DNA of 61,584 nt from Oscillospiraceae bacterium (GTDB lineage: Bacteria > Bacillota > Clostridia > Oscillospirales > Oscillospiraceae). The DNA lies in assembly GCA_015068125.1 (NCBI GenBank), contig SVLD01000009.1, positions 1 to 61,584 of the forward strand, written 5' to 3'. The position numbers and the translations under genes are program-made. The notes beneath the pieces are model-generated. The model did no database searches. It was not told the DNA's origin and saw nothing but the letters and a program-made list of their open reading frames with translations. Positions 37,011-45,215 of this stretch are shown here, piece after piece (position 1 is the first letter of the stretch; each line of letters opens with the position of its first letter).

Positions 37011-37829
37011 TTATTTCCTTTCCTTTTTCAGTCGCTCCTTGGCTTCTTCAACGGTTTCGCCGTCTTTGGTGAGATAAGCTTCTACAAATTTATCCTCTAT
37101 CCTGGTGTAACCGCTGACAACGCCGTGCTCAATTATTTTATAACCGTCTACGACGCCTTTTTCGATTTTTTTATAACCGCCGGTGACCGCTTCAGCGATT
37201 TTTTCGTTTGCGGTTACAATTTTGGATTTTGCCATATCGATTCGTTTACCTCCTATTAGATTGATTCCAAGAAGCAGGACGATAAGCCATACCGCTGTTC
37301 CTGTTAAGATATTAAAAAGCAAAATTTCGCTGGGCTGCATACCGGGGAAGGACACCAGCATGGAACGCTGCAGCGTGTAAACAGAAACAAAAGCATCGGC
37401 CATGGATATGTTTCGCAGTGTTTTGATGACAGGGGAGGCGGTTCGTTTGGCCTTTACCATACCGATGACCGCTATTGTTATTTTGGTAAAGGTGTAGGTC
37501 GCAATGGCGATCATAACGATCTCGTGGAAGGCTGTGCCTCGGTCTTTGAGGGCGGATAGAATATTCACTCCTACCAGACAAACGGACAGTACCATCAGTA
37601 AGATGCCGGTGATCCGCTTTGCGAATATCTCGGCATTAAAATTGCCCTTCGCCCTGCGTCTGATTCGCAGAACAGAGAAGCGGGTGGTGGCAAGCACGGC
37701 ATAATAGGCTCCGACGGTGATGAACCACCAGGAATGCGTAAGGAAGCCGATTGCGCAATTACCCACCGCATAGGCAAAGTTAAAAGCCAGGCTTGTGTAG
37801 GGGTTTTTCACAAGCGCCAGTGCTTTCAT
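37011..37829 (-). CDS. multi-pass membrane protein with 11-residue amphipathic repeats
   Basis: 272 aa. The start at 37829 overlaps the stop of the upstream partner gene by 4 bases (ATGA). About six hydrophobic helices occupy the first 200 residues, then a cytoplasmic tail of near-repeats with the pattern GYxxIExxVVxGY (GYKKIEKGVV, GYKIIEHGVV, GYTRIEDKFV) and a final charged helix with VEEAKERLKKE. I recognise this tail from hypothetical Clostridia membrane proteins but know of no function for it. It is co-transcribed with the 122-aa membrane protein and probably controlled by the divergent TetR regulator. Confidence 0.7.
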   Translation of the reverse strand: MKALALVKNPYTSLAFNFAYAVGNCAIGFLTHSWWFITVGAYYAVLATTRFSVLRIRRRAKGNFNAEIFAKRITGILLMVLSVCLVGVNILSALKDRGTAFHEIVMIAIATYTFTKITIAVIGMVKAKRTASPVIKTLRNISMADAFVSVYTLQRSMLVSFPGMQPSEILLFNILTGTAVWLIVLLLGINLIGGKRIDMAKSKIVTANEKIAEAVTGGYKKIEKGVVDGYKIIEHGVVSGYTRIEDKFVEAYLTKDGETVEEAKERLKKERK

Positions 37830-38194
37830 TTGATACCCTTGACCATGGGGATCAGTGCGATGAGCATCATGATACCCAGCAGACCCACCAGGGTTCCCCA
37901 AATGATTTGATTCCACACAAGGCACATGCACATACCGACACCCAGTACCAAAGCGCCAATAATCGCGTAAATAGTACGAAAAACATTTTTGCCGTTCATC
38001 TTGGGAAGCTTTTTCTTTTCCATTTTGCACCATACAAGGAATGTGATCATACCGAGGAGAATTCCTGCACCGCCGAAGATCACACCTTCCCAGAAGGCGT
38101 TCCACTCCGGCAGGAGGGCCATGCACATACCCAGCGCAAACAGCACACCGCTGACGGTTCCCAGCATCAATGCAACAAAACTACTCTTTTTCAT
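37826..38194 (-). CDS. small membrane protein, TetR-adjacent
   Basis: 122 aa from the ATG at 38194, with AAGGAG about 8 bases upstream. It has four predicted membrane helices in two pairs (about 8-25, 36-55, 72-90, 95-115) with a basic loop KMEKKKLPK between them. No known domain. It is the first gene of a two-gene operon divergent from a TetR regulator, and its promoter overlaps that of the regulator between two copies of an operator-like sequence. Such pairs often serve export or stress tolerance, but the substrate is unknown. Confidence 0.65.
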   Translation of the reverse strand: MKKSSFVALMLGTVSGVLFALGMCMALLPEWNAFWEGVIFGGAGILLGMITFLVWCKMEKKKLPKMNGKNVFRTIYAIIGALVLGVGMCMCLVWNQIIWGTLVGLLGIMMLIALIPMVKGIK

Positions 38195-38216
38195 CTTGAT
38201 ATCTCCTTTCATTAAA

Positions 38217-38298
38217 CCAACACTTGTGTTTTTATTGCAACTGTAGTATAATCCTCCCAAAAGGGAAAAACAACCATCAAATTTCGAACAAGTGTTGG
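38217..38298. promoter_or_regulatory. divergent overlapping promoters with TetR operator pair
   Basis: CCAACACTTGT (38217-38227) and its exact inverse ACAAGTGTTGG (38288-38298) flank both promoters. Plus strand (regulator): TTGTGT (38224-38229), 17 bases, TATAAT (38247-38252). Minus strand (membrane pair): TTGTTT (complement of 38268-38273), 17 bases, TATACT (complement of 38245-38250). One site overlaps the regulator -35, consistent with autorepression. Confidence 0.7.
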
Positions 38299-38313
38299 AA
38301 TAAAGGGGAAAAT

Positions 38314-38832
38314 ATGAACGTAAAGAACAACAAGCGCCGCAGGGACTCCCAGGAGAAGATCGAAAAAGCCTTTGTTGAACTTCTGCAAACCCAGGAGATC
38401 AAAGAGATATCCGTGTCAGACATCGTTAAAGAAACAGGACTGAATCGCAGCACCTTCTACGCCAATTACATCGACATATACGACCTTGCAGACAAAACAA
38501 GGCAACGGCTGGAGAAGGAATTTTCGAATCTGTTTGCAGACTATGACTATTTCACCCAAGGCACCGGTGCGCTGAAATTGTTTACGCACATTAAGGAAAA
38601 CCAAATTTTCTATAACACCTATTTCAAGCTGTGTTACGATGATAAACACCTGATTTCCATTTACGATACAGAGCGCGCGAAGAAAGAACATATCGACAGC
38701 AACATCAGATACCATATTGAGTTTTTCCGAAACGGGCTGAATGCCATTATCAAAATGTGGCTTGCCGGGGGATGCCGGGAAACACCGGAAGAAATGGCAG
38801 AGGTGCTAAGGCAGGAATACAGAGGCAGATAA
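38314..38832 (+). CDS. TetR-family transcriptional regulator
   Basis: 172 aa from the ATG at 38314 (AAAGGGG upstream). The N-terminal DNA-binding domain shows the TetR helix-turn-helix IKEISVSDIVKETGLNRSTF (about residues 29-48) followed by YANYIDIYDL. The C-terminal ligand region is of the TetR_C_7/33-like helical type with no obvious ligand. Divergent from the two-gene membrane operon and flanked by a matching operator pair, so it is probably a repressor of that operon and of itself. Confidence 0.85.
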   Translation: MNVKNNKRRRDSQEKIEKAFVELLQTQEIKEISVSDIVKETGLNRSTFYANYIDIYDLADKTRQRLEKEFSNLFADYDYFTQGTGALKLFTHIKENQIFYNTYFKLCYDDKHLISIYDTERAKKEHIDSNIRYHIEFFRNGLNAIIKMWLAGGCRETPEEMAEVLRQEYRGR

Positions 38833-38849
38833 GATCCCTGTAAAAAACC

Positions 38850-38877
38850 TTGCAATTAGCGGTAAAATTGGTATAAT
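38850..38877 (+). promoter_or_regulatory. promoter of the ktrB operon
   Basis: TTGCAA (38850-38855), 16-base spacer, TATAAT (38872-38877), about 60 bases before the ktrB start. Confidence 0.65.
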
Positions 38878-38935
38878 AAGGAATTAGAATGGCGTTATTG
38901 TACCCGGAATCTATCACGACGGAAAGGAGCTGCCT

Positions 38936-40315
38936 ATGTTTTTGCGCAAGAAGCAACAACAGAATGCTATGGTGATCAAACGACCGAAGCTGTCTTCCAC
39001 CCAGATCATCGCGCTGATGTTTTTAGGGATCATCGCCCTGGGAACAGTACTGCTGAGCCTGCCGGTGGCGTCCCGAAACGGCGTATCCTGCGGCTTTCTG
39101 CCGGCGGTATTTACCGCCACATCGGCCACCTGCGTGACTGGCCTGGTGGTCTTTGACACCTGGACACAATGGAGTGGCTTTGGGCAGATCGTCATCCTAT
39201 GCCTCATCGAGTTGGGTGGCCTTGGCTTCATGACGGCGGCTTCTCTGGTAATCTTCCTTCTGCGGAAGAAAGTGGGTGTCCGGCAGCGGATGGTCATGGC
39301 CCAGGCGCTGAACCTAAGCGATATGGATGGTGTTGTGCGACTGCAGAAATGGGTGCTGGCTGGCAGCTTGATAATCCAGGCAACCGGCGCGCTGATTTTG
39401 ATTTTGCACTTCTTGCCCAGCTACGGCTGGGAAACCGCTGTCAAATGGGGCGTATTCCACGCGGTATCCGCATTTTGTAACGCTGGCTTTGATATTGTGG
39501 GCGTGATTCAGCCTGGAGCCAGTATGATGGTATTCAATCATGACCCTGTGGTGCTGCTGACCTTGAGTGCACTGGTGGTTTTGGGCGGTTTGGGCTTTTT
39601 CGTTTGGGAAGAGGTCGTCCGTGTCCATCGCTGGAAAGATTTCAGCGTCTATACCAAGCTGGTGCTGGTTATGACCGTGACGCTGCTGCTTGGCGGCACG
39701 GTGGGCTTCTGCCTGCTGGAGTGGAACAATCCGGACACACTTGGACCTATGAGCCTGCCACAAAAGCTGTTAAACGGGTTTTTCCAGTCTGTCACCGTCC
39801 GTACTGCCGGCTTCATGGCGGTGGATCAGGCGTTTCTGACAGAGGGGGGCAAGGCGCTGTCCATGGCGCTGATGCTCATCGGCGGCTCCTCCGGCTCTAC
39901 TGCCGGCGGCGTCAAGACGGTTACGATCCTGGTGCTGGTGCTGTTTATCTTCGCCAGAGCCAGAGGCAGATCCACAGTCAGCGTGTTTAAGCGCACCATT
40001 CCGGCGTCCCAGGTCATGGATGCCATGACAATAACCGCCATCGTGGTGGTGCTGGCATTCCTGGGGGCGATCATCATCACCGCCACATCGCCCGTGGGCT
40101 TTACCGATGGCCTGTATGAATCGGTTTCCGCACTGGCGACAGTCGGACTGTCTTCCGGAGGGACGGCGAACTTAAGTTTGGTTGCAAAGATTTTGATTAT
40201 TATCTATATGTATTTCGGCAGAGTTGGCGTGCTGACCCTGAGCCTTGGCTTCCTAATGGGCAACAAGGCTGAGGAGCGGTTCCGCTATGCCAACACAAAC
40301 CTGCTGATTGGCTAA
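38936..40315 (+). CDS. ktrB: KtrB/TrkH-type potassium uptake channel subunit
   Basis: 459 aa, AAAGGAG upstream. Integral membrane protein of the Trk/Ktr/HKT superfamily with four pore repeats. The P-loop filter residues are visible in SATCVTGLV, CNAGFDI, TVRTAGF and ATVGLSSG. A gating-loop-type segment IGGSSGSTAGGVKT precedes the fourth repeat. It moves K+ (with Na+ coupling in relatives) under control of the cytoplasmic RCK subunit, which is encoded directly downstream. Usual length for KtrB. Confidence 0.92.
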   Translation: MFLRKKQQQNAMVIKRPKLSSTQIIALMFLGIIALGTVLLSLPVASRNGVSCGFLPAVFTATSATCVTGLVVFDTWTQWSGFGQIVILCLIELGGLGFMTAASLVIFLLRKKVGVRQRMVMAQALNLSDMDGVVRLQKWVLAGSLIIQATGALILILHFLPSYGWETAVKWGVFHAVSAFCNAGFDIVGVIQPGASMMVFNHDPVVLLTLSALVVLGGLGFFVWEEVVRVHRWKDFSVYTKLVLVMTVTLLLGGTVGFCLLEWNNPDTLGPMSLPQKLLNGFFQSVTVRTAGFMAVDQAFLTEGGKALSMALMLIGGSSGSTAGGVKTVTILVLVLFIFARARGRSTVSVFKRTIPASQVMDAMTITAIVVVLAFLGAIIITATSPVGFTDGLYESVSALATVGLSSGGTANLSLVAKILIIIYMYFGRVGVLTLSLGFLMGNKAEERFRYANTNLLIG

Positions 40316-40327
40316 GGAGGGCACACT

Positions 40328-40975
40328 ATGAAATCTTATATTGTGATCGGTCTGGGCCGTTTCGGCTCCCAGGTGGCCCGGCAGCTTCATGCTCAGGGCT
40401 GTGAGGTGCTTGCAATGGATATCAGCTCGGAACTGGTGCAGCAGATCTCCAATGATGTCACCCACGCGGTGGTTGGCGATGCCCAGGACAAAGAGGTGCT
40501 GAAGGCACTGGGTGTCCGCAATCTGGACTGCGCTGTGGTGGCCATCGGCGATAATCTGTCTGCATCCGTTTTGGCAACCATGAACATGAAAGAACTGGGT
40601 GTGCCCTATGTGGTCTGCAAGGCCCACGATGAGACCCACCGCAAGGTGCTGGAGAAGTTGGGCGCGGACAGAATCGTGATTCCCGAGCAGGAAAACGGCG
40701 ACCGTCTGGCTCGCAGCCTGGCAACCCCCAATGTGCTGGATTATATTGAATTGTCCGAGGAGTACGGCATCGCAGAGGTGCCTGTGCCCCAGAGCTGGTG
40801 CGGCAAAACGCTGAAAGATCTGAATGTCCGGGCAAAGCTGGGCGCCAACATTATCGCCATCCGAAGAGAGGGCAAACTCAACGTATCTCCCGGTGCGGAT
40901 TTTCAGTTCCGGGAAGGGGATATCGTTGTGGTGCTGGGCGATACCAAGACATTGGAAAAGGTGCAGAAACTATGA
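40328..40975 (+). CDS. ktrA: KtrA/TrkA RCK regulatory subunit
   Basis: 215 aa, AAGGAGG upstream. The N-terminal Rossmann RCK_N domain has IVIGLGRFGSQVA (GxGxxG nucleotide loop) and an acidic strand end MDIS. The RCK_C domain follows (about 135-215, ending VLGDTKTLEKVQK). It binds adenine nucleotides and gates KtrB. Its stop overlaps the start of the next gene (ATGA), an unusual link to an RNA methylase that reflects compact gene packing. Confidence 0.92.
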   Translation: MKSYIVIGLGRFGSQVARQLHAQGCEVLAMDISSELVQQISNDVTHAVVGDAQDKEVLKALGVRNLDCAVVAIGDNLSASVLATMNMKELGVPYVVCKAHDETHRKVLEKLGADRIVIPEQENGDRLARSLATPNVLDYIELSEEYGIAEVPVPQSWCGKTLKDLNVRAKLGANIIAIRREGKLNVSPGADFQFREGDIVVVLGDTKTLEKVQKL

Positions 40976-41724
40976 CAGAGCAGAGAATTACTGCCCGGAA
41001 GAACCCCCTGCTGCAGCAGGTGCGGAAACTCCTAACTTCCCGGAAGGCGAGGGAAAAGGCAGGATTGTTTGTGGCCGACGGAACCAAGCTGCTGCAGGAG
41101 GCGGTTTCCTGGTATCCGGGACTGGATACGGTGATCCTTTCCGACGGCGTAGAGGCGGAGCTGCCGGAGCATGTTCGGCTGATTCGTGTGCCGGAGGATG
41201 TGATGGAATCCATTTCTCCCATGCAGACCCCCCAGGGAGCACTGTTCCTGTGCCGCCTGCCGGAGAAAAAGGCGTTTACGCCCCAGGCCGGTATGCTGGT
41301 TCTGGATGGCATCCAGGATCCCGGCAACTTGGGCACGATTCTGCGAACCGCGGATGCGCTGGATGTACCGGTGGCGCTGCTGGAGGGCTGTGCTGACCCG
41401 TACAGCCATAAGGTGGTCAGAGCTTCTATGGGCGCGGTGTTTCGCCGGCAGCCGGTGCAGACTACTTGGCAAGAGTTGCAGGCAGGCTGCAAAAATGCCG
41501 GTGTTCCCATTGGTGTTACCGCCCTTTCTGATCGGGCGGAGGATATCCGGGGAGCAAACCTGAGCCGGATGGCAGTGGTCATCGGCAGCGAAGGTCAAGG
41601 CGTCCGCAAAGAGATCCTGGACAGCGCCGATGCGGAGCTGATCATTCCCATGAATCCCCGCTGCGAATCTCTCAACGCGGCGGTGGCGGCCACCATTGTA
41701 ATGTGGCAGATGATGAATAAATAA
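40972..41724 (+). CDS. SpoU/TrmH-family RNA 2'-O-methyltransferase
   Basis: 250 aa from the ATG at 40972 in the ATGA overlap. It shows the three SpoU motifs: motif 1 DGIQDPGNLGTILRTADA, motif 2 VVIGSEGQGV and motif 3 IPMNPRCESLNAAVAA, which form the trefoil-knot SAM site. The N-terminal substrate-binding domain (about 1-95) is of the L30e type (FVADGTKLLQEA). It probably methylates a ribose in rRNA (RlmB/TsnR-like); the target cannot be fixed from sequence. Confidence 0.9.
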   Translation: MTEQRITARKNPLLQQVRKLLTSRKAREKAGLFVADGTKLLQEAVSWYPGLDTVILSDGVEAELPEHVRLIRVPEDVMESISPMQTPQGALFLCRLPEKKAFTPQAGMLVLDGIQDPGNLGTILRTADALDVPVALLEGCADPYSHKVVRASMGAVFRRQPVQTTWQELQAGCKNAGVPIGVTALSDRAEDIRGANLSRMAVVIGSEGQGVRKEILDSADAELIIPMNPRCESLNAAVAATIVMWQMMNK

Positions 41725-41740
41725 AAAAGGAGGAACCTGT

Positions 41741-43000
41741 ATGCTGATACACTGGATTTGGCTTGCCACCCGACCCGGTATGAATGACCGGCAAAAGTTA
41801 GCCGCGCTGGAAGCCTTCGGCGATGCTGAGGATGTGTATTTTGCAGACAGGCAGGACTGTGCCGGCGTGGAGGGGATTTCCCAGGCGTCGGCAGAGGCTC
41901 TGGCAGATAAGAACCTCACCCCTGCGGAAGAAATTCTGGAGCAGTGCAGGCAAAAGGGTATCCGCATTTGCACCCTGCAGGATGCGGCTTACCCCGCCAG
42001 ATTGAAAAATATCGCCGATCCTCCCGTTGTTTTGTATTACAAAGGACAAATCCCCGACTTGGATCGCAGTCCGGTGATTGCCGTAGTGGGCACCCGAAAA
42101 GCATCGGCTTACGGCATGACCGTGGCTAAGCGTATGGGCTATCAGATCGCCCGGTGCGGCGGTATCGTGGTGTCCGGTCTGGCTTCCGGTATTGACGGCG
42201 TTGCCATGCGTGGCGCACTGACCGCCGGTAATGCGGTGGTGGGCGTTCTGGGCTGCGGCGCGGATGTGGTTTATCCTCTGTCCAATCGTTCCTTGTATGC
42301 CGATACGGAAAATTGCGGCTGTCTGCTGACGGAGTTTCCTCCCGGCACTCAGCCCCTTAAATGGAATTTTCCCAAGCGAAACCGGATCATCAGCGGTCTC
42401 AGCAGCGGCGTTCTGGTGGTGGAAGCCCCGGAAAGAAGCGGCGCGCTGATTACTGCCAGACAGGCAGCGGACCAGGGGCGGGATGTGTTTGTGGTTCCCG
42501 GAAATATCGATGTGGACACCTGTGCCGGCAGCAACGCCCTGCTTCGGGAGGGCGCGATTAGTGTGTCCAGCGGATGGGATGTGGTCAGTGAATACGCCCA
42601 TCTCTACCCGGAAAAGATCCGTAAAGATACGGCGCCTTCCCGGCAGAGCGTCAGCCGGGAAGAGTTGGAAAATGCCTGGAACGAACGGGAAAAAGCCAGT
42701 CCGCGGGTGGCGCAAAAGCCCCGACAGGGGGATCTTCTCCGGTCTTCCGACAGGAAAAAAGAGAAAAAACCCATTGACAATGGGGAAAACCGGGGGTATA
42801 GTGACCAAAGGAAATCCCTCCCGCCTTTGACAGAGGAGGAAAATCGGATCATGGAGCTGCTGCAAGGCGAGCTGCTGGTGGACGACCTGCTGGCCCAATT
42901 GGGCCTGCCTACGGGCAAGGTACTGTCGGCGCTGACCATGCTGCAGATCAAAGGCTTGATCCGGCAGCTGCCCGGAAAACGGGTGGCGCGCAGCGAATAA
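41741..43000 (+). CDS. dprA: DNA processing protein DprA
   Basis: 419 aa, AGGAGG upstream. The Rossmann-type DprA/Smf core includes VVGTRKASAYG, SGLASGIDGVAM, LGCGADVVYP, NFPKRNRIISGLS and GALITARQAADQGRDVF. A variable linker rich in charged residues follows (about 300-365), then a C-terminal winged-helix domain (about 365-415). It loads RecA on incoming single-stranded DNA in transformation. The order dprA-topA-trmFO is conserved across Firmicutes. Confidence 0.95.
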   Translation: MLIHWIWLATRPGMNDRQKLAALEAFGDAEDVYFADRQDCAGVEGISQASAEALADKNLTPAEEILEQCRQKGIRICTLQDAAYPARLKNIADPPVVLYYKGQIPDLDRSPVIAVVGTRKASAYGMTVAKRMGYQIARCGGIVVSGLASGIDGVAMRGALTAGNAVVGVLGCGADVVYPLSNRSLYADTENCGCLLTEFPPGTQPLKWNFPKRNRIISGLSSGVLVVEAPERSGALITARQAADQGRDVFVVPGNIDVDTCAGSNALLREGAISVSSGWDVVSEYAHLYPEKIRKDTAPSRQSVSREELENAWNEREKASPRVAQKPRQGDLLRSSDRKKEKKPIDNGENRGYSDQRKSLPPLTEEENRIMELLQGELLVDDLLAQLGLPTGKVLSALTMLQIKGLIRQLPGKRVARSE

Positions 43001-43022
43001 TCATAGGAAATGGAGTAATTTC

Positions 43023-45215
43023 ATGGGCAAGGCCAATAAGCTTGTGATTGTAGAGTCGCCTTCCAAGGCTAAGACCATCGGAAAATATTTAGGGGCAGAA
43101 TACACCGTCAAGGCCAGCATGGGCCATTTGCGGGATCTGCCCAAGAGTACCATGGGCGTAGATTTGGAACACGACTTTACCCCCAAATATCTGCCGGTAT
43201 CCGGCAAAGAAGATCTCATCAAGGAACTGAAAAAAGCTGCGGTTAGTGCAGATGTTGTCTATCTGGCAACGGACCCTGACCGAGAGGGCGAAGCCATCTC
43301 CTGGCATCTGAAAGAACTGCTGGAGCTGTCCGAAAAGAAGGCCCAGCGTGTTACCTTTAATGAGATCACCCAGAATGTTGTAAAAGAGGCTATCGAAAAC
43401 CCCAGAGAGATCGACTACTGTCTGGTGGATGCCCAGCAGGCTCGCCGGGTGCTGGACAGAATCGTGGGCTATCAGCTTTCTCCGCTGCTGTGGAAAAAGG
43501 TCAGACGGGGTCTGTCTGCCGGACGGGTGCAGTCTGTGGCAACCCGGCTGGTGGTGGATCGGGAAAATGAAATCCGGTCCTTTATTCCCAGGGAATACTG
43601 GTCTTTGGATGTAACCCTGAACCGCATCGGCAAGGCCGGCAGCTTCGTTGCCCATTATTATGGCGATACCAAGAAGCGGGAGCTGGAAAATGAAGCGCAG
43701 GTGATGGCTGTCATCGGCGATATTACCGGTAAGGAATTTACCGTTACCAATGTGAAGAAAGCGGAGAAGAAGCGCTCTGCCGCGCCTCCGTTTACCACTT
43801 CCACCCTCCAGCAGGAGGCTTCCCGGAAGCTGAATATGACCCCCAAGCGCACCATGGCCATCGCCCAGCAGCTTTATGAAGGTGTGGATGTGGCAGGTGA
43901 GGGCACGCTGGGTTTGATCACCTATATGCGTACCGACTCCCTGCGGCTTTCCAATGAGGCTATGAACGCGGCGGCGGACTTTATCCGTCAGCGCTACGGC
44001 AATCCGTATTACTATGGTAAGCACCATGTATTCAAGACCAAATCCGGCGCCCAGGATGCCCACGAAGCTATCCGCCCCACCCATGTGGAGCTGGATCCTG
44101 AGCGGATCCAGGGCAGCCTGACCCGGGAGCAGTATAAGCTCTATAAGCTCATTTGGAGCCGTTTCCTGGCTTCCCAGATGGCGAACGCCGTTTACGACAC
44201 CGTTGCTATCGATACCGAGTGCGCCGGTCATCTGTTCCGCAGCAGCCACCAGAGCATGAAATTCCCCGGCTTTGTGGCGGTTTACGAGGAAGGTCGGGAT
44301 GATGAGGCAGAAGCCATGGATTCTCCGCTGCCGGATCTGGAGGTGGGGGAGAAGACCGCCATCGCCGATATTCGCAAGGAGCAGCATTTTACCCAGCCCC
44401 CGGCAAGATACACCGAAGCCACCCTGGTCAAGGCGATGGAGGAAAAGGGCGTCGGCCGTCCTTCTACCTATGCTTCCATTGTTTCCACCATCCAGGATCG
44501 GGAATATGTGGTCAAGCAGGATAAGCGCCTGGCTCCCACTCCCCTGGGCGAAGTGGTCAACGGACTGATGATGGAGCGTTTCAACGATATCATCGATGTG
44601 GAATTCACCGCCAATATGGAGACCCGGCTGGACGATGTGGAAGCCGGCAGCCGGAACTGGAAGGATGTTCTCAGCGAGTTCTATGCGGGCTTCCATCAGG
44701 AGATGGTAGAGGCTGAGGCTGCCCTGGAGGGCACCCGGCTGAAAGTGCCTGAGGAAGAATCCGAGGAAATTTGCGAAGTCTGCGGCAAGAAGATGGTGGT
44801 CAAGGTAGGCCGTTTCGGTAAATTCCTTGCCTGCCCCGGCTGGCCGGAATGCAAGAATACCAAGCCCATCGTAGAGCGGATGCCCGGTCGCTGTCCCAAG
44901 TGCGAAAGCGGCCTGCTGAAGCGGAAATCCAAGCGTGGTTATGCATACTACGCCTGCGAAAAGGGCGCGGATTGCGGCTTTATGACTTGGGATGTGCCAA
45001 CGGAGCTGGATTGTCCGGAGTGCGGCATGACCATGTTCAAGAAGTCCGGCAGAGGCCGCCAAAAGGCCTTCTGCATCAATGAAGCCTGCGGCAATTTCCT
45101 GCCGGAGGACAAGCGGGGCTATTACAAGAAGCCTGCCGAGGGCGAAGCACCCGCAGAAAAGCCTAAAAAAGCCGCGAAGAAAACCGCCAAAAAGACGGGG
45201 GGCGCAATGAAATGA
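43023..45215 (+). CDS. topA: DNA topoisomerase I
   Basis: 730 aa. The Toprim domain has VIVESPSKAKTI and the ATDPDREGEAISWHL metal-binding block. The catalytic Tyr lies in LITYMRTDS. Three C-terminal zinc-ribbon units follow: CEVCGKK..CPGWPEC, CPKCES..CEKGADC and CPECGM..CINEAC. The tail is Lys/Ala-rich. Relaxes negatively supercoiled DNA by single-strand passage. It overlaps the trmFO start by 4 bases. Confidence 0.97.
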   Translation: MGKANKLVIVESPSKAKTIGKYLGAEYTVKASMGHLRDLPKSTMGVDLEHDFTPKYLPVSGKEDLIKELKKAAVSADVVYLATDPDREGEAISWHLKELLELSEKKAQRVTFNEITQNVVKEAIENPREIDYCLVDAQQARRVLDRIVGYQLSPLLWKKVRRGLSAGRVQSVATRLVVDRENEIRSFIPREYWSLDVTLNRIGKAGSFVAHYYGDTKKRELENEAQVMAVIGDITGKEFTVTNVKKAEKKRSAAPPFTTSTLQQEASRKLNMTPKRTMAIAQQLYEGVDVAGEGTLGLITYMRTDSLRLSNEAMNAAADFIRQRYGNPYYYGKHHVFKTKSGAQDAHEAIRPTHVELDPERIQGSLTREQYKLYKLIWSRFLASQMANAVYDTVAIDTECAGHLFRSSHQSMKFPGFVAVYEEGRDDEAEAMDSPLPDLEVGEKTAIADIRKEQHFTQPPARYTEATLVKAMEEKGVGRPSTYASIVSTIQDREYVVKQDKRLAPTPLGEVVNGLMMERFNDIIDVEFTANMETRLDDVEAGSRNWKDVLSEFYAGFHQEMVEAEAALEGTRLKVPEEESEEICEVCGKKMVVKVGRFGKFLACPGWPECKNTKPIVERMPGRCPKCESGLLKRKSKRGYAYYACEKGADCGFMTWDVPTELDCPECGMTMFKKSGRGRQKAFCINEACGNFLPEDKRGYYKKPAEGEAPAEKPKKAAKKTAKKTGGAMK

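Noticed and set aside
37011..38126. A longer 371-aa version of the membrane protein starting at 38126
   Set aside because: The extra N-terminal part is out-of-frame sequence of the upstream 122-aa gene; the ATGA overlap at 37826-37829 gives the natural start.
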